Shown one piece after another: positions 22,690 through 32,283 of a stretch of DNA of 64,000 nt. A program made the translations under genes and the position numbers. Positions within the stretch are counted from its first letter, which is position 1. Every line of letters starts with the position of its first letter. This DNA is from Macrothele yani (Eukaryota; Arthropoda; Arachnida; Araneae; Macrothelidae), in assembly GCA_039090855.1 (NCBI GenBank), contig CM076991.1:105226021-105290020 (forward strand), read 5' to 3'. The notes below the pieces were generated by a model that saw only the letters and a list, made by a program, of their open reading frames with translations, did not search any database and was not told the DNA's origin.

Positions 22690-23234
22690 CCATGGACCCC
22701 TCATGCCAAGTTGGGGTACTACAGGCCAATGGAGGCGGTGTAACTGTTTGGGCAGCTTTCACATGGTCCGGCCTGGGTCCCTTAGTTTCTATTGAGTCTT
22801 TCGTCACTGGTTCCAAGTATGTACAGCTCCTGGCCGACCATCTCCACCCTTTCGTTACGTGGTCTGTCTGAACCAAGTTCCGATCTTTCAACAGGACAAC
22901 GCTCCACCCCATCTGTCCCGGCTAGCGACCAACTGGCTCCAAGAGCAAAGCAGTGAGCTCACCACACCCGCATGGCCCCTTCGCTCACCGGACATGAACA
23001 CCATAGAGAATTTATGAGACATATTGGAACCAGCTGTTCGTGATCAACCATTCATATCTACGTCTCTGCCTGCTCTACGCCAAGCACTCTTAGCTTTCTG
23101 GTCAGCGATACCTGAGTCTGTGTTTGGAACCTCACTGCGTCCGTACCACGACGTTTGGATGCTGTCTTACGTGCAAAAGCTGGTGCCACACGCTATTAGG
23201 TGTGTGCACGTAATAATTTATTCTTTCAGTGTAA

Positions 23235-23620
23235 GCCTCGTGTGCTCCCCTTTTCCTCTGAGGCAAAGAGATGTTCTCTCGTTTGAATGTCGAAAGTACA
23301 ATACCACGCTGCGTCATTTGTTCGACCATTTTATGTGCATTTTGTGTTCTGCTTCTTATGAGATCCGTAATTAAACGCATGCGGCTGCTTCATGAGTTAT
23401 TATCCTCGTTTTCATACCCCCAATTTTTAAGCAGCTTATTTCGGCACTTCATCACTGAACGGGGTAAAATTCCAAGATTGTGAATCTGAATATATACTGA
23501 AACCTAGGTTACATGTTTTTCTAGCAGATGGCTTGGAAAAAAGATATAAATGTAACAAACGCATAAGCCAAATTTCAAAATGTTAAATCCTATTGTAAAA
23601 TTTAGCTGTAAAGGGGTGTA
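23235..23620. other. No gene recognised
   Basis: AT-rich sequence between Tc1-E and repeat E with no motif seen. Confidence 0.4.
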
Positions 23621-23621
23621 A

Positions 23622-25355
23622 TCGGGTTTTTAATCCTTCAGATATTGCTGTAAACGGATTCGTGAGCTTACGCCCTCTGGCTGCAGACTTGTGCGTTAAG
23701 AAAAACATGAATTTATATGAGAAACATTTCGCACCGGAAACGCTCTCCAACACCGAGAGAATGTTTCAAATCGGACTCTTAGAAACAGAGATATCGACAA
23801 AAATAAGATGTGACTTTACGTTCCCTGGTGGGAAAACCATGCATTATTTTAGGAGGAAAGTATTCTCAAAAGGGTTTTCCATATGGGCGGTATCGGTGCA
23901 AGAAAAAAAAAATTTAGTCGAGTTTTCAGGAGCCCAGATTTTGCTACAAATGCATCAGAAGCAGAAATTAACACTTATTCCCTCTGGTGGCCAAACCATT
24001 CTCCACCAAACATTAAAAATTATGGGAAAAATAATTTCCATCAGGTCTTGTATGCGATTCAGGAAGAATTTTTCAAATCGGAGTTTTAGAAGCAGAAATA
24101 ACGCAGAAAACGTAATTTACCTTTGTGCCCCTAGCGAAAAGTCTATGATTTACTTGAAAATTTTGAATTTATAAGGAAAACATTTGGCATCGGAACCACT
24201 ATCCAACAAAGAAGGAATTTTTCAAATCCGACTCCTAGAAGTAGAGCTATTGACAAAAACTAATATATACATATACGCCCCCTGGCGTAAAAACCATGCA
24301 TTATTTTAAGAAGAAAGTGTTCTTAAAAGATTTATCGACATGAGTAGTATCGGTCAACAAACGACTTTTTTTGCAATCGACATTTTAGAAGCTCATATTT
24401 TGCTGCAAATACATCAGAAAAGGGAATTGAGGCTTACGCTACCTGGTGGCCAAACCATTTGTTACAAAAATTAGAAATTATGTGCAAACGATTTTCAATC
24501 AGGAGCTGTATCCGGTGCTGGAAGAGTTTTTCAAATCGGAGATTTACAAGCAGAGATATAGGGGAAACGCAATTTACCTCTACGCCCACTAGCGGAAAGT
24601 CTATGACATACTTGAAAATTTTGAAATTATATGAAAAACATGTCACACTGAAAACACTATCCAACAAAAAAGGAATTTTTCAGATCGGATTCCTAGAAGT
24701 AGAGATATTGACAAAAATAAGATATATATCTACGCGCCCCTGGCGGAGAAACTGTGGAATATTTTAAGAAGAAAATAATGCGAAAATGTTTATTGATGTG
24801 AGTGGCATAAGTCCACGAAAAAAAAAAATTAATCGATAATTTACAAGCTCAGGTTTTATGGCAAATACATCAGAAGCAAAAATTAACACTTACGTCCCCT
24901 GGTGGCCAAAGTATATTCTCTACCAAAAATTTGAAATTATATGCAAACGATTTTCCACCAGGAGTTGCTGAGGAAAAAAAATTTCAAATTGGAGCTTTAG
25001 AAGAAACGTTATCGGGGAAAATGTAATTTACTTTTACGCCCCCTAGCGGAAAATCTATGCGTAATTTGAAAAAGTAACTATATTTAAATTACTCTTCGAC
25101 ATAAATGGAATCGAAAGATAAAAGAATTTTTTCAATCGGATGTTTAGAAGTAAATATGTGGAATGAAATGTGTTTTTGAATTCGACATCATCTGCATTTA
25201 CGCCCTCTACCGGCAAAATTGTACATCGTAAGAAAAAACGAAAAGAAGGATCGTCATTCGCATATTTCGAGCTTCCCAACGCAAAAAGAATTTTTCAAAT
25301 CGGACTAATAGTTGCAGAGATATCGTGGGTACAGGTGGACGGACGGACGGACAAA
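23622..25355 (+). repeat. Complex repeat E, copy 1
   Basis: The array is built from subunits of about 150 bp, each ending in a variant of TACGCCCCCTAGCGG and carrying TTTTTCAAATCGGA. Three subunit types alternate, giving a higher-order period of about 455 bp. The marker CCATGCATTATTTTA recurs near 23837 and 24293, with a diverged form near 24750. It ends in a (GGAC)n tract at 25337-25352. A full-length inverted copy lies at 59335-61065. No protein motif was recognised. Confidence 0.8.
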
Positions 25356-25830
25356 CCGGTAACATATAAAAGCATAACAAATTATAATAAATTTAATCGC
25401 ATTGCAAAAATCATGAAGTCAGTGAAAATCAAATTTCTCTTTTGACGACTCTATCTGTCTACAAAAATCCTCATTCTAGATTAAATGAAATCTTCACAAC
25501 TAAGAATCTGAGTCCAATGCTTCAATGTGGAACTAATGAATCAACAGCAGTTTTTTCTCTGGATCCTGAGTTCATCTATTTAAAACCGGAACGCTGAATA
25601 TTGATTTTACATTTAGAATGCTATTCTACTGTGCCAAGACGCAACGGAGTCACAAAGTCATGTCCAAGAGATTTATCAGTTTCTAAAGAGAACATATGTG
25701 TGTTTGTCGTGAAATGTGAAACACATCTTTCATCCAAACCGGAAGTAAATAGCATATCAGGGGCGTATATACAACGGTCGTATAACAAAAACTGAGCGTA
25801 AAATCACCCAAAGTAAGAAGCATAGGTACA
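25353..25830. other. No gene recognised
   Basis: AT-rich stretch between repeat E and the mariner relic. No motif was seen. Confidence 0.4.
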
Positions 25831-25859
25831 GCAAAATATGTTATTCTTTCACAAAGTAT

Positions 25860-26930
25860 CTTCCCTCGAATGATATGCAACGATCCCATCGTTCAGTCCA
25901 CTTTTCAAAGCATGTGGCGAAGGCATTTTGTGGAAGCTGCTTTAGCGACCTTGAAAACGTCAGCATCTGTGTTGAATGTTGCGCCACGGAACTTCTCCTT
26001 TACAGTTGGAAACAACCAGAAATCGCACGGGGAGAGGTCAGGACTGTAGGCAGGCTGTGTTATGATTTCAATACCGCATTTCGTAAGAAACTGTTAAACA
26101 CAAGCAGCCACATGTGGGCGGGCATTATCATGGTGTAGGGTCTACTTGTCCACCAGTTCCGGTCACTTCATCGATATGTGTCGTCGCAGACGCTTCAAGA
26201 CTGAAATGTAATACTCAGCTTTGACAGTAATTTGTGGAGGAACGGCACGATGGTAGACTACACCTGTATAATAAAAAGAAAATTATCATTATCACCTTCC
26301 CAGCTGATTTGATTTGGCTGACTCTTTCCGGATGAAGTGAGCCTGTGAAGCGCGCGACGATTTTTAACAGACACTCGTTGAGCGCTTCGTGAAGGGGTCG
26401 ATATAGTGGACCCATGTTTCATCGGCAGTCATTACTGTGTTTAGAAAGTTTGGATCCTTTGCAATCATTTGTTTCCACTCAGGATACACCTGAACTCTGG
26501 CTAACAATTGTTCTCTCGTCTGGCGATGAAGTATCCATTTGGAACATGCACGATGCAGCAGTAATTTGTTGCATATAATGCGGAATTCCGACGTTTTTGA
26601 AATATTAGTTGACGCCGCTTTGTCTTCGCACGTCATTCATGTTAACAGTACGCCCCGTAAAACATACTGTGTTAACAATACGCTCCGTAAAACACACTGT
26701 GTTAAGAATACGCTCCGTAAAAACACTTTCAGGTCGACCAGGACTAGGGACAAGTTCTGCAGACAAGCGGCCTTTTTGGAATCATGGTGCTATCTAAAAA
26801 TCGTTCACTTACCCAAACATTTATCTTTCGCAGCTTTTTCATTAAATTAACTATTTCTGGAGCCGTTTTACCCAAACGATAGCAAATGTTTTATTGCACA
26901 ATCCATTTCACTTCTTAACTCTGAATCACT
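25860..26930 (-). pseudogene. Mariner transposase relic (mariner-2)
   Basis: On the minus strand, coding runs from a weak N-terminal HTH (GKTAPEIVNLMKKLRK, about 26860-26815) through GRPESVF (about 26740). Next come LLARVQVYPEWKQMIAKDPN and TADETWVHYID (first Asp, about 26420), then HDNARPHVAACV (second Asp, about 26110-26145). The C-terminus FEKWTERWDRCISFEGRYF ends at about 25860. Several stops and frameshifts are present. The core is that of mariner (DD34D) transposases that cut and paste at TA. The third Asp block was not clearly readable. Terminal repeats were not resolved. Confidence 0.8.
26637..26728. repeat. Three 30-bp tandem copies inside mariner-2
   Basis: The unit contains GTTAA(C/G)AATACGCTCCGTAAAA and repeats three times. 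It lies in the linker after the transposase HTH, next to the GRP motif. The 30-bp period keeps the reading frame. Confidence 0.85.
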
Positions 26931-26934
26931 TACC

Positions 26935-27595
26935 TTCATAGCTGTATGGAGAAATGCAGACGTACCTTAAACAACTGCGCAATAACAAAACCAGAATCGT
27001 CTGCCACGGCTAATAACTGTTGCCATATATACTTTCTTAATTGAGTTTGCCGTCTGCGCTGTTATTTTCCCCCTTCGTGCTGTTGCTATCTCTAAAAAAG
27101 TTACTCTTAATTTTTATGGAACGGCTTTTGTAGAATTTATTTTCGGGGGGGGGGCAGACAGAAATAGAAGTTTTTGATATCGGTCAGAACAAAATAAAAA
27201 CTCATAAAAAACGAAAGAAAATGCAAAGCATTATTTTGTAATGTAATTTGATGTATTTTTATTAAATTAAAGCATTTTACGTCGCATTTTAACAAAAAGC
27301 TGAAATACTTTTAGAGGGTAAAACGCACCTAGTTCCCCCTCAATACGCTCCAGCTGCGTACCCTTCTCTGATGGGAACAACGTTCAACTTTCGCTACACC
27401 AAGGAGGAACACAACAACGCTGTCTCAATTCTCTCAAAGTTTTAACCTACCGAGTTACTTAAGAAAGAACCAAAAAAAATTTTTTTATAATCTGAAATTC
27501 AAATTTTAACGTATAATCGCATAAATTGTTAAATGAATTACGTGTGACCGAGTTAAAAATGCGATAGGAACTACAGTAAAATATCGGATCTAACG
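26935..27595. other. No gene recognised
   Basis: AT-rich DNA with a G-run at about 27147-27154. No motif was seen. Confidence 0.45.
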
Positions 27596-27599
27596 CAGA

Positions 27600-27965
27600 A
27601 TTACGAATAAAAGCGAAAAACGTATACCGAGGGGAACACTGTATGTAGCCTGAAATGTGCAAAATCACCGTGGTTTACGTACTGCTAGACACAAGAGATG
27701 GCATCAATCGATTGATGTCAATGGCGCTGAGAAAACTGTAATCGACTGGAATAATTATATGCGTAATAGCAGGGTAACTGCTTCAGCTGGAACAGGGGAG
27801 AAACCGAAGTCGCTAGAGAAGGATTTATCGTGGAAGTTGATGGCCTTTTCACAAAACAAAGAAAGAGGACTCCGTCATGCTTTCTAAACAGCGAGAGGTT
27901 TGTCATCAGTGGTGTCGGACAAAATGTTTAACAACCATTTCTGTAAACCTGGCTATGGCGTAAGC
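27600..27965 (+). pseudogene. Merlin-like transposase relic
   Basis: EKTVIDWNNYMRN is readable at 27731-27770. About 50 bp later in another frame comes FIVEVDGLFTKQRKRT (27818-27865), then RFVISGVGQ. In Merlin (IS1016-related) transposases the motif SEKT-VDW-NY-RE is followed by IVEVDE-LF-KRK-N, with the Asp of EVD being the first catalytic residue. Both parts and their spacing match. Length is about a third of a normal gene, a frameshift is present and no ends were found. The family call rests on these two motifs. Confidence 0.55.
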
Positions 27966-28621
27966 CTAAAAGTATATTGGAAGGGGAAGAGTTGTAATAC
28001 ATACGTAAATATTAAAACGAGTTTTATTTTTGTTGCGTATGAAGTGCAGAAAAGCCAAATACTTACATAGTATCATTTCTGTAGAAGTTTTTAAACTGTA
28101 ATCTTACGCTTATTTCACATAACAGGCTTCATATGGTATTTTGTGTGTTCTTGATAAACTTTTTCCATTCTAGTGTAAGACACCGTGTGGTGTTACTGCC
28201 GTAGTCAGGATTATACAAATGGCAAATGGTTTCTGGTCCCACAGTGTGTGGCTTTCCAATAAGCTTGATGATCATCAGGTGGGAAATGTTACTAACTAGA
28301 AGACATTTTGACGTGGGACTTACATCCAACTCCGCGAATAGTATGGGGCGACTTACGGCCAACAAAAATAGATCCCAATTGAAGTCATTATAGCGTTAAA
28401 AATGCGTGCCACACACTAATCGTGTTAGCATGTTCGTAAACAGCATGGAGTCCAATTCGCGTATTGCGCAACACAACGTGCGCGGGGTAGATGGTGCAAT
28501 ATTTCTAGGGTGCTGCCGCGTTTCACACAATCTATCTCGGCAACCGTGAGCGCAACACGACTGTGCATGGTATCTCACTGGGAAATAATACAAAACTGTT
28601 AAAAACATGATGGTATATACA

Positions 28622-29606
28622 CTGCAATGACAATGGGGATGAATAACAAATGCTGCAAGCAAAGCTTATTGAATAAAAAATTGCAGAAGTGACAAAGAGA
28701 AACACATCGTGTCACATGACATTGGCTGGGCATGATTTACAGGATAACACAGGCGAAACAATAGTACACAATTAGAAAAAGAACAGCACAAACACCGCCG
28801 TGAAGGTAAAACATTACATACATGAGATAAAAACACAGCGTGCACAATTGTGCAAGTTATTTAACGAGGGCACCAAAGCAACATAATACAGGCGGGGTGA
28901 AAGTAAGTAATGTACACGAGTAAGCATGAAAAAACACTGAGATGGCATTAGCATTCACAATTCAACGGTAGTGTGGATTGCACGAGTCGTAGAGTGGAGG
29001 AGGGCCACCAGGGTGCCACGGAACTCAGCAAAGGAGGTGTAGAATGTCCTAGGGTTCTGATAGGTGTAGCAGTCCAGAATCAATCGCAAACCATGGAGCG
29101 GCCGGCGCCCAGGTAGCATAGAAGGTGGCTTCTCGACGACTGGAAGAAGCCGACTGGTACTCCAGGCGGAGTCGAGAAAGCAATCGATCTTGAAAATGGC
29201 ACAAAAGTGCTGCGCTGGCCTGGTGTAAAGAGACCGGCGAGGAAATGCTGCGGAGTTGTTGAAGGTATACGTAAATAACGTGTTTAACCAGCACGAAAAG
29301 ATAGGCACATACTGAAGGAAGAGTTGTAGGTGGATGAGCCCGCAGAAGAAGATGTCTGTAGGCAGTGAACGGAAGATCTTGAGAACAAGAGCGACTGGCA
29401 ATCCGGAAAGCCTGGTGGAGGAGAGGCATCAGGATGGGACAGTAAAGGTAGACGTGAGAAACGTCTGCCTCCTGTGCGCAGAAGGAGCAGAGAGGGGAGG
29501 AGAGAAGAGACATGCGAAAGAGAAAATACGGAACAGGGAGGCGATTATGCAAAAAGAGCCAGTGGGTATTAATTTCAAGAGGGGCAGATAAGGGTGAGCG
29601 GGCAGA
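28622..29606 (-). mobile_element. Tx1-clade LINE fragment (3' end only)
   Basis: 5'-truncated non-LTR element on the minus strand inside repeat F. It keeps the last part of ORF2 and a short 3' UTR containing TTCAATAAGC. The coding part is closely related to the C-terminus of the large Tx1-clade LINE at 31252-41494. Confidence 0.8.
28955..29606 (-). pseudogene. ORF2 C-terminus of a Tx1-clade LINE
   Basis: Reads HNRLPVPYFLFRM, then a zinc-knuckle-like Cys/His motif, CSFCAQEADVSHVYLYC (C-x2-C-x7-H-x4-C), then AYLFVLVKHVIYVYLQQL and RLLSRLRLEY. The order matches the end of ORF2 at 37578-39464, whose own copy of the Cys motif is partly lost. No RT domain is present because of 5' truncation. A shift near 29050 separates two frames covering the same region. 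Confidence 0.8.
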
Positions 29607-30050
29607 GCATATCGCAGTAGTTTAAACTAAAAAATTTTAAAATTGTTTTCGTGTGAACGGGTTAACCTTTTTGACAATGCCGCGGAATTCACAGAATGAA
29701 CGGCAACAAAAATGGAGAAAATCAAAACGAAAGGCGAGAGCAAATGATGAGGAATGTAAAAAGCCCAAGAAGACAGAGCACCATTTTGGGTAATTCCTGT
29801 ATCGATCTGCTTTGTGTTCGCAATGTATCCAACATTATTTAAAAAAATTAGGTAAGCAACTTACTTTTCATATCATAGACCTACTTTGGCTATAACAAAT
29901 TAAATGAGCGCTTTGAAACCATACTCGATTAGCAACAACTATAACTCTCCGATCTGCAAGTCGTAGTCCTACGTTTCAAACTGACGGCTCAATCAGAACT
30001 GAGCCTACGTGTATTTTGTTTTTGTTTTCTATTTGTAGCAATAAGTGTCA

Positions 30051-30429
30051 TTAAACTGCATGCCACCTCTGCTTCTGCTGAGCTTAGAGCAACCATTTCA
30101 ATACTTTTTCTGGGTTCAACAATACTTTTAGGTATAGTTTGGATGGTAAACGTCTTTCATCAATTACGTCCCTAAAACTATTAACCGGAATAGGAAGTTT
30201 CATTAGGTTTTATTAAAAATGTTAAATAAATACAATGCAATGAGTCAAGACTTCCGGTGTTTAGTTCACCAACCGGCTTTATCGAACTCGTCAATTTTTA
30301 AATACGGTTCGCCGGAACCGGTGCGTACTGGCTGAATAGTACCCTGGTTGTCATTAGTAGAGTCCGGTTTACAGGTAATTGCATAATTCTGTCATTTTTT
30401 ACGTTAGGGCGTATAAATGCACAAACACG
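30051..30429. other. No gene recognised
   Basis: AT-rich, no motif seen. (CTT)n-like sequence begins near 30450. Confidence 0.4.
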
Positions 30430-30886
30430 CAATTTACCCGCAAAAATGCATATTCTTCTTCTTCTTTTTTCTTGTTCTTCTTCTTCCAACCCTTTTTATA
30501 GTCAGTTGGTGCTATAGGTTTCCCTCATCTCTTTCCAAATGTTCCTGTCTTGGGCTTGTCTATTCCACAGCTTTCCAACACTTTTTCTTGTATCATCCAT
30601 TCAGCTTCCCTCTGGTCTTCCTCCTCCTCACTTTTCTTTATATGGTCTCCATTCTGTTACTATTTTAGTACATCTATTATTTTCTATTCTTGATATATGG
30701 CCAGCCCGTTCCCATTTTAAATTGAGTATCTTTTCACCTATGTCTAAAAATTTTTGTTCTGGATCTTATATCTATATTTTTACTTTATTTTAAAGTCTTA
30801 CATTTAGAAGAGATCTTTCCATTTTACACTTAGTTTTTTTGCAATTTGTCTAAGATGTTTTCTTGATAGGCCAGGTTTCAGCGTCA
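30430..30886 (-). pseudogene. RTE-type LINE 3' part (outermost host of the nest, left block)
   Basis: The minus strand encodes, from 30886 leftward, DAETWPIKK and then an RTE C-terminus. The latter includes LKWERAGHISRIE near 30720-30680, GRPEGSWMDD near 30620 and RQAQDRNIWKEM near 30540. A (GAA)n-type tract near 30450-30480 may be the tail. The missing upstream block is at 42361-42478, on the far side of the Tc1-B insertion. Confidence 0.75.
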
Positions 30887-31035
30887 TACACTATATTGGC
30901 AAAAGTCACCGGACACCCCTTAAAAAACAAATGAACGGATCCGCTGCGTTGTTCAGATGCGCGGTACAGCTGCAAACGGCATAAAGACAAGCCTGCAGCT
31001 GACGCGATCATATCGCACTGTGAGGTTGAGTGAAA

Positions 31036-31251
31036 ATGTCGCGGAGGGAGAGAACTGACTTCGAGAAGGGAAAGATTGTTGGGTGTTATATTAGTGGGTT
31101 GTCTATAAAAGAAACCGAGACGCGTTTAAACATACCCAAGACAACTGTTTTGGATGTACTGAATAAGTGGAAGACACGTGGCGTGCCTGAAGCAGCAAAA
31201 CGTACCGGCAGACCGAAGAAAATCAGTGATAGAGGACGCCGAAGCCTCAGG
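31036..31251 (+). pseudogene. Tc1-B transposase, N-terminal block
   Basis: Starts MSRRERTDFEKGKIVG at ATG 31036. The helix-turn-helix LSIKETETRLNIPKTTVLDV is followed by the linker TGRPKKISDRGRRSLR. The frame is open up to the LINE insertion point. Joined with 41501 onward, codons run on without a break as RGRRSLR-RVVTAKT. This shows the LINE entered an open frame and caused the interruption. Confidence 0.9.
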
Positions 31252-31448
31252 CTCAGCGGTCACGTTCATGGGAGTTCCGTATATATTGGTTTGTGTTGTG
31301 TGATATTAAGTGTTTCTTCCTTACCTGTTTGTCGTCGTCGATTCGTGAAAGTCCACTGATTATTTTAAGTCTACTCCCGAGCGGGTGAGTTTTTTTTTTT
31401 TTTTTTTGCTATTATCAGTTTATTTACGTTCGACCTTGCAGGTCGGCG

Positions 31449-32283
31449 ATGCACACTTCATCAAATATGCAAATAGCGACTTCCGGCGAAGAGAGGCGGA
31501 GCCCAGCCCTCGCTTCCCGTGGTCCATCATCATCATCATCATCATCATCATTTTCGACTGATGCCAGCGTCCCTGCGCTATCTTCCCTATCTAGCACTGA
31601 TGCACTACCCTCTCCGAGTGGTGCGTTCGGTAGCCTTTCGGGTGTCAATCCGTTGACTTCCCCAGCTACGTCAAACCTTTCAGCTTCTGCTCCAGTTGAT
31701 GAAGCCATGGATATTACTGGTGGTGAAGCCTCTTCCAGTTCTTCTGTGCCCGTTCAGTCGCCTGCCACGTATTCTAAGGTTGCAGCCTCTTCTACTCCTC
31801 GACAGCTTTCCAAGGATCTGTATGCAAGCGCTCAAGCTTTGCACACTTATATTTATCGTGCTGGAAACAACATTCTTCTTGAAATTCCAGCAGGCTCGCC
31901 AGCCGCGACTGCTTTCTTTGAAAACCTGGCTAAGGGAGTTAGTTTTGAGGCTCTCCCAGATACACCGATGCGGATCTATGCCGATGCCCTTCAAAGCGTG
32001 TTTCCCCCAGACGCCATTTCGCATATGTTCCGGCGGGGCCGGACGGTTGTCGTTTATCTTGCCAAAGTTGAATATGCCAAGTCTGTCCTGACGACAGGCC
32101 TAACCATTGGAGATCGCCAACTTACTCCAGAACCAGTGGCCCAACGACCAGTAAATGTTTCCTTTTACCCTGTACCCCCAGAGGTGACTGACGTCATGTT
32201 ATATGCCGTGCTTTCATCTTTGGGGCGAGTCGTTGGAGCTTCAACAATTTTTATTTGGAGCAAACATGGACAGGAAGATACAG
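31449..32283 (+). pseudogene. Tx1-clade LINE ORF1, N-terminal part
   Basis: About 278 codons from the ATG at 31449. The first 120 residues are Ser/Pro/Ala-rich, including a Ser run coded by CATCATCAT-type repeats near 31527-31552. A structured part follows (LYASAQALHTYIYRAG and RPVNVSFYPVPPEVTDVML). ORF1 proteins bind element RNA in the cytoplasm and form the retrotransposition particle. Coding stops at the inner LINE insertion and continues near 34650. The exact break is uncertain by a few tens of bases. Confidence 0.75.

Larger units (their letters stand above)
20782..23210 (+). pseudogene. Tc1-like transposase (Tc1-E), interrupted
   Basis: Translation starts at ATG 20782 with MGQGRDLSEFDRGQ. 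The HTH follows (ATAKLLRILRQTVASVYQEY), then a linker and GLIRSDEFRI, where the usual WSDESRF first Asp is kept. A TGA at 21307-21309 truncates the frame at 175 codons. Twelve bases later the hAT-like element begins. After it coding resumes as MDPSCQVGVLQANGGG (22691 on), then FQQDNA (about 22890, second Asp) and SPDMNTIEN (about 22990, Glu), with frameshifts. The C-terminal part is degenerate. It is inactive in its present form. Confidence 0.85.
20178..23231 (+). mobile_element. Tc1-like element Tc1-E, enlarged by later insertions
   Basis: The left end ACACTGAAAGGACAAATTA is matched by the inverted right end near 23200-23231 over about 30 bp, including ATTATTACG. Target TA is at 20176-20177. 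The 3.05-kb span shrinks to about 1.4-1.6 kb once the SINE (20283-20520) and hAT-like element 2 (21319-22689) are removed, which is normal Tc1 length. It sits directly after the Tc1-F coding end, so it probably inserted into Tc1-F. Confidence 0.75.
28290..30050 (-). repeat. Dispersed repeat F, copy 2, split by a LINE
   Basis: The minus strand is homologous to 13862-14665 in two blocks, 30045-29607 and 28620-28290. The break falls after TTTAAACTACTGCGATATG, and the matching sequence continues only after the Tx1-clade LINE fragment. CGTAGTCCTACG-like and ACGTGGGACTTAC pieces at the ends mirror the inverted ends of copy 1. Confidence 0.7.
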
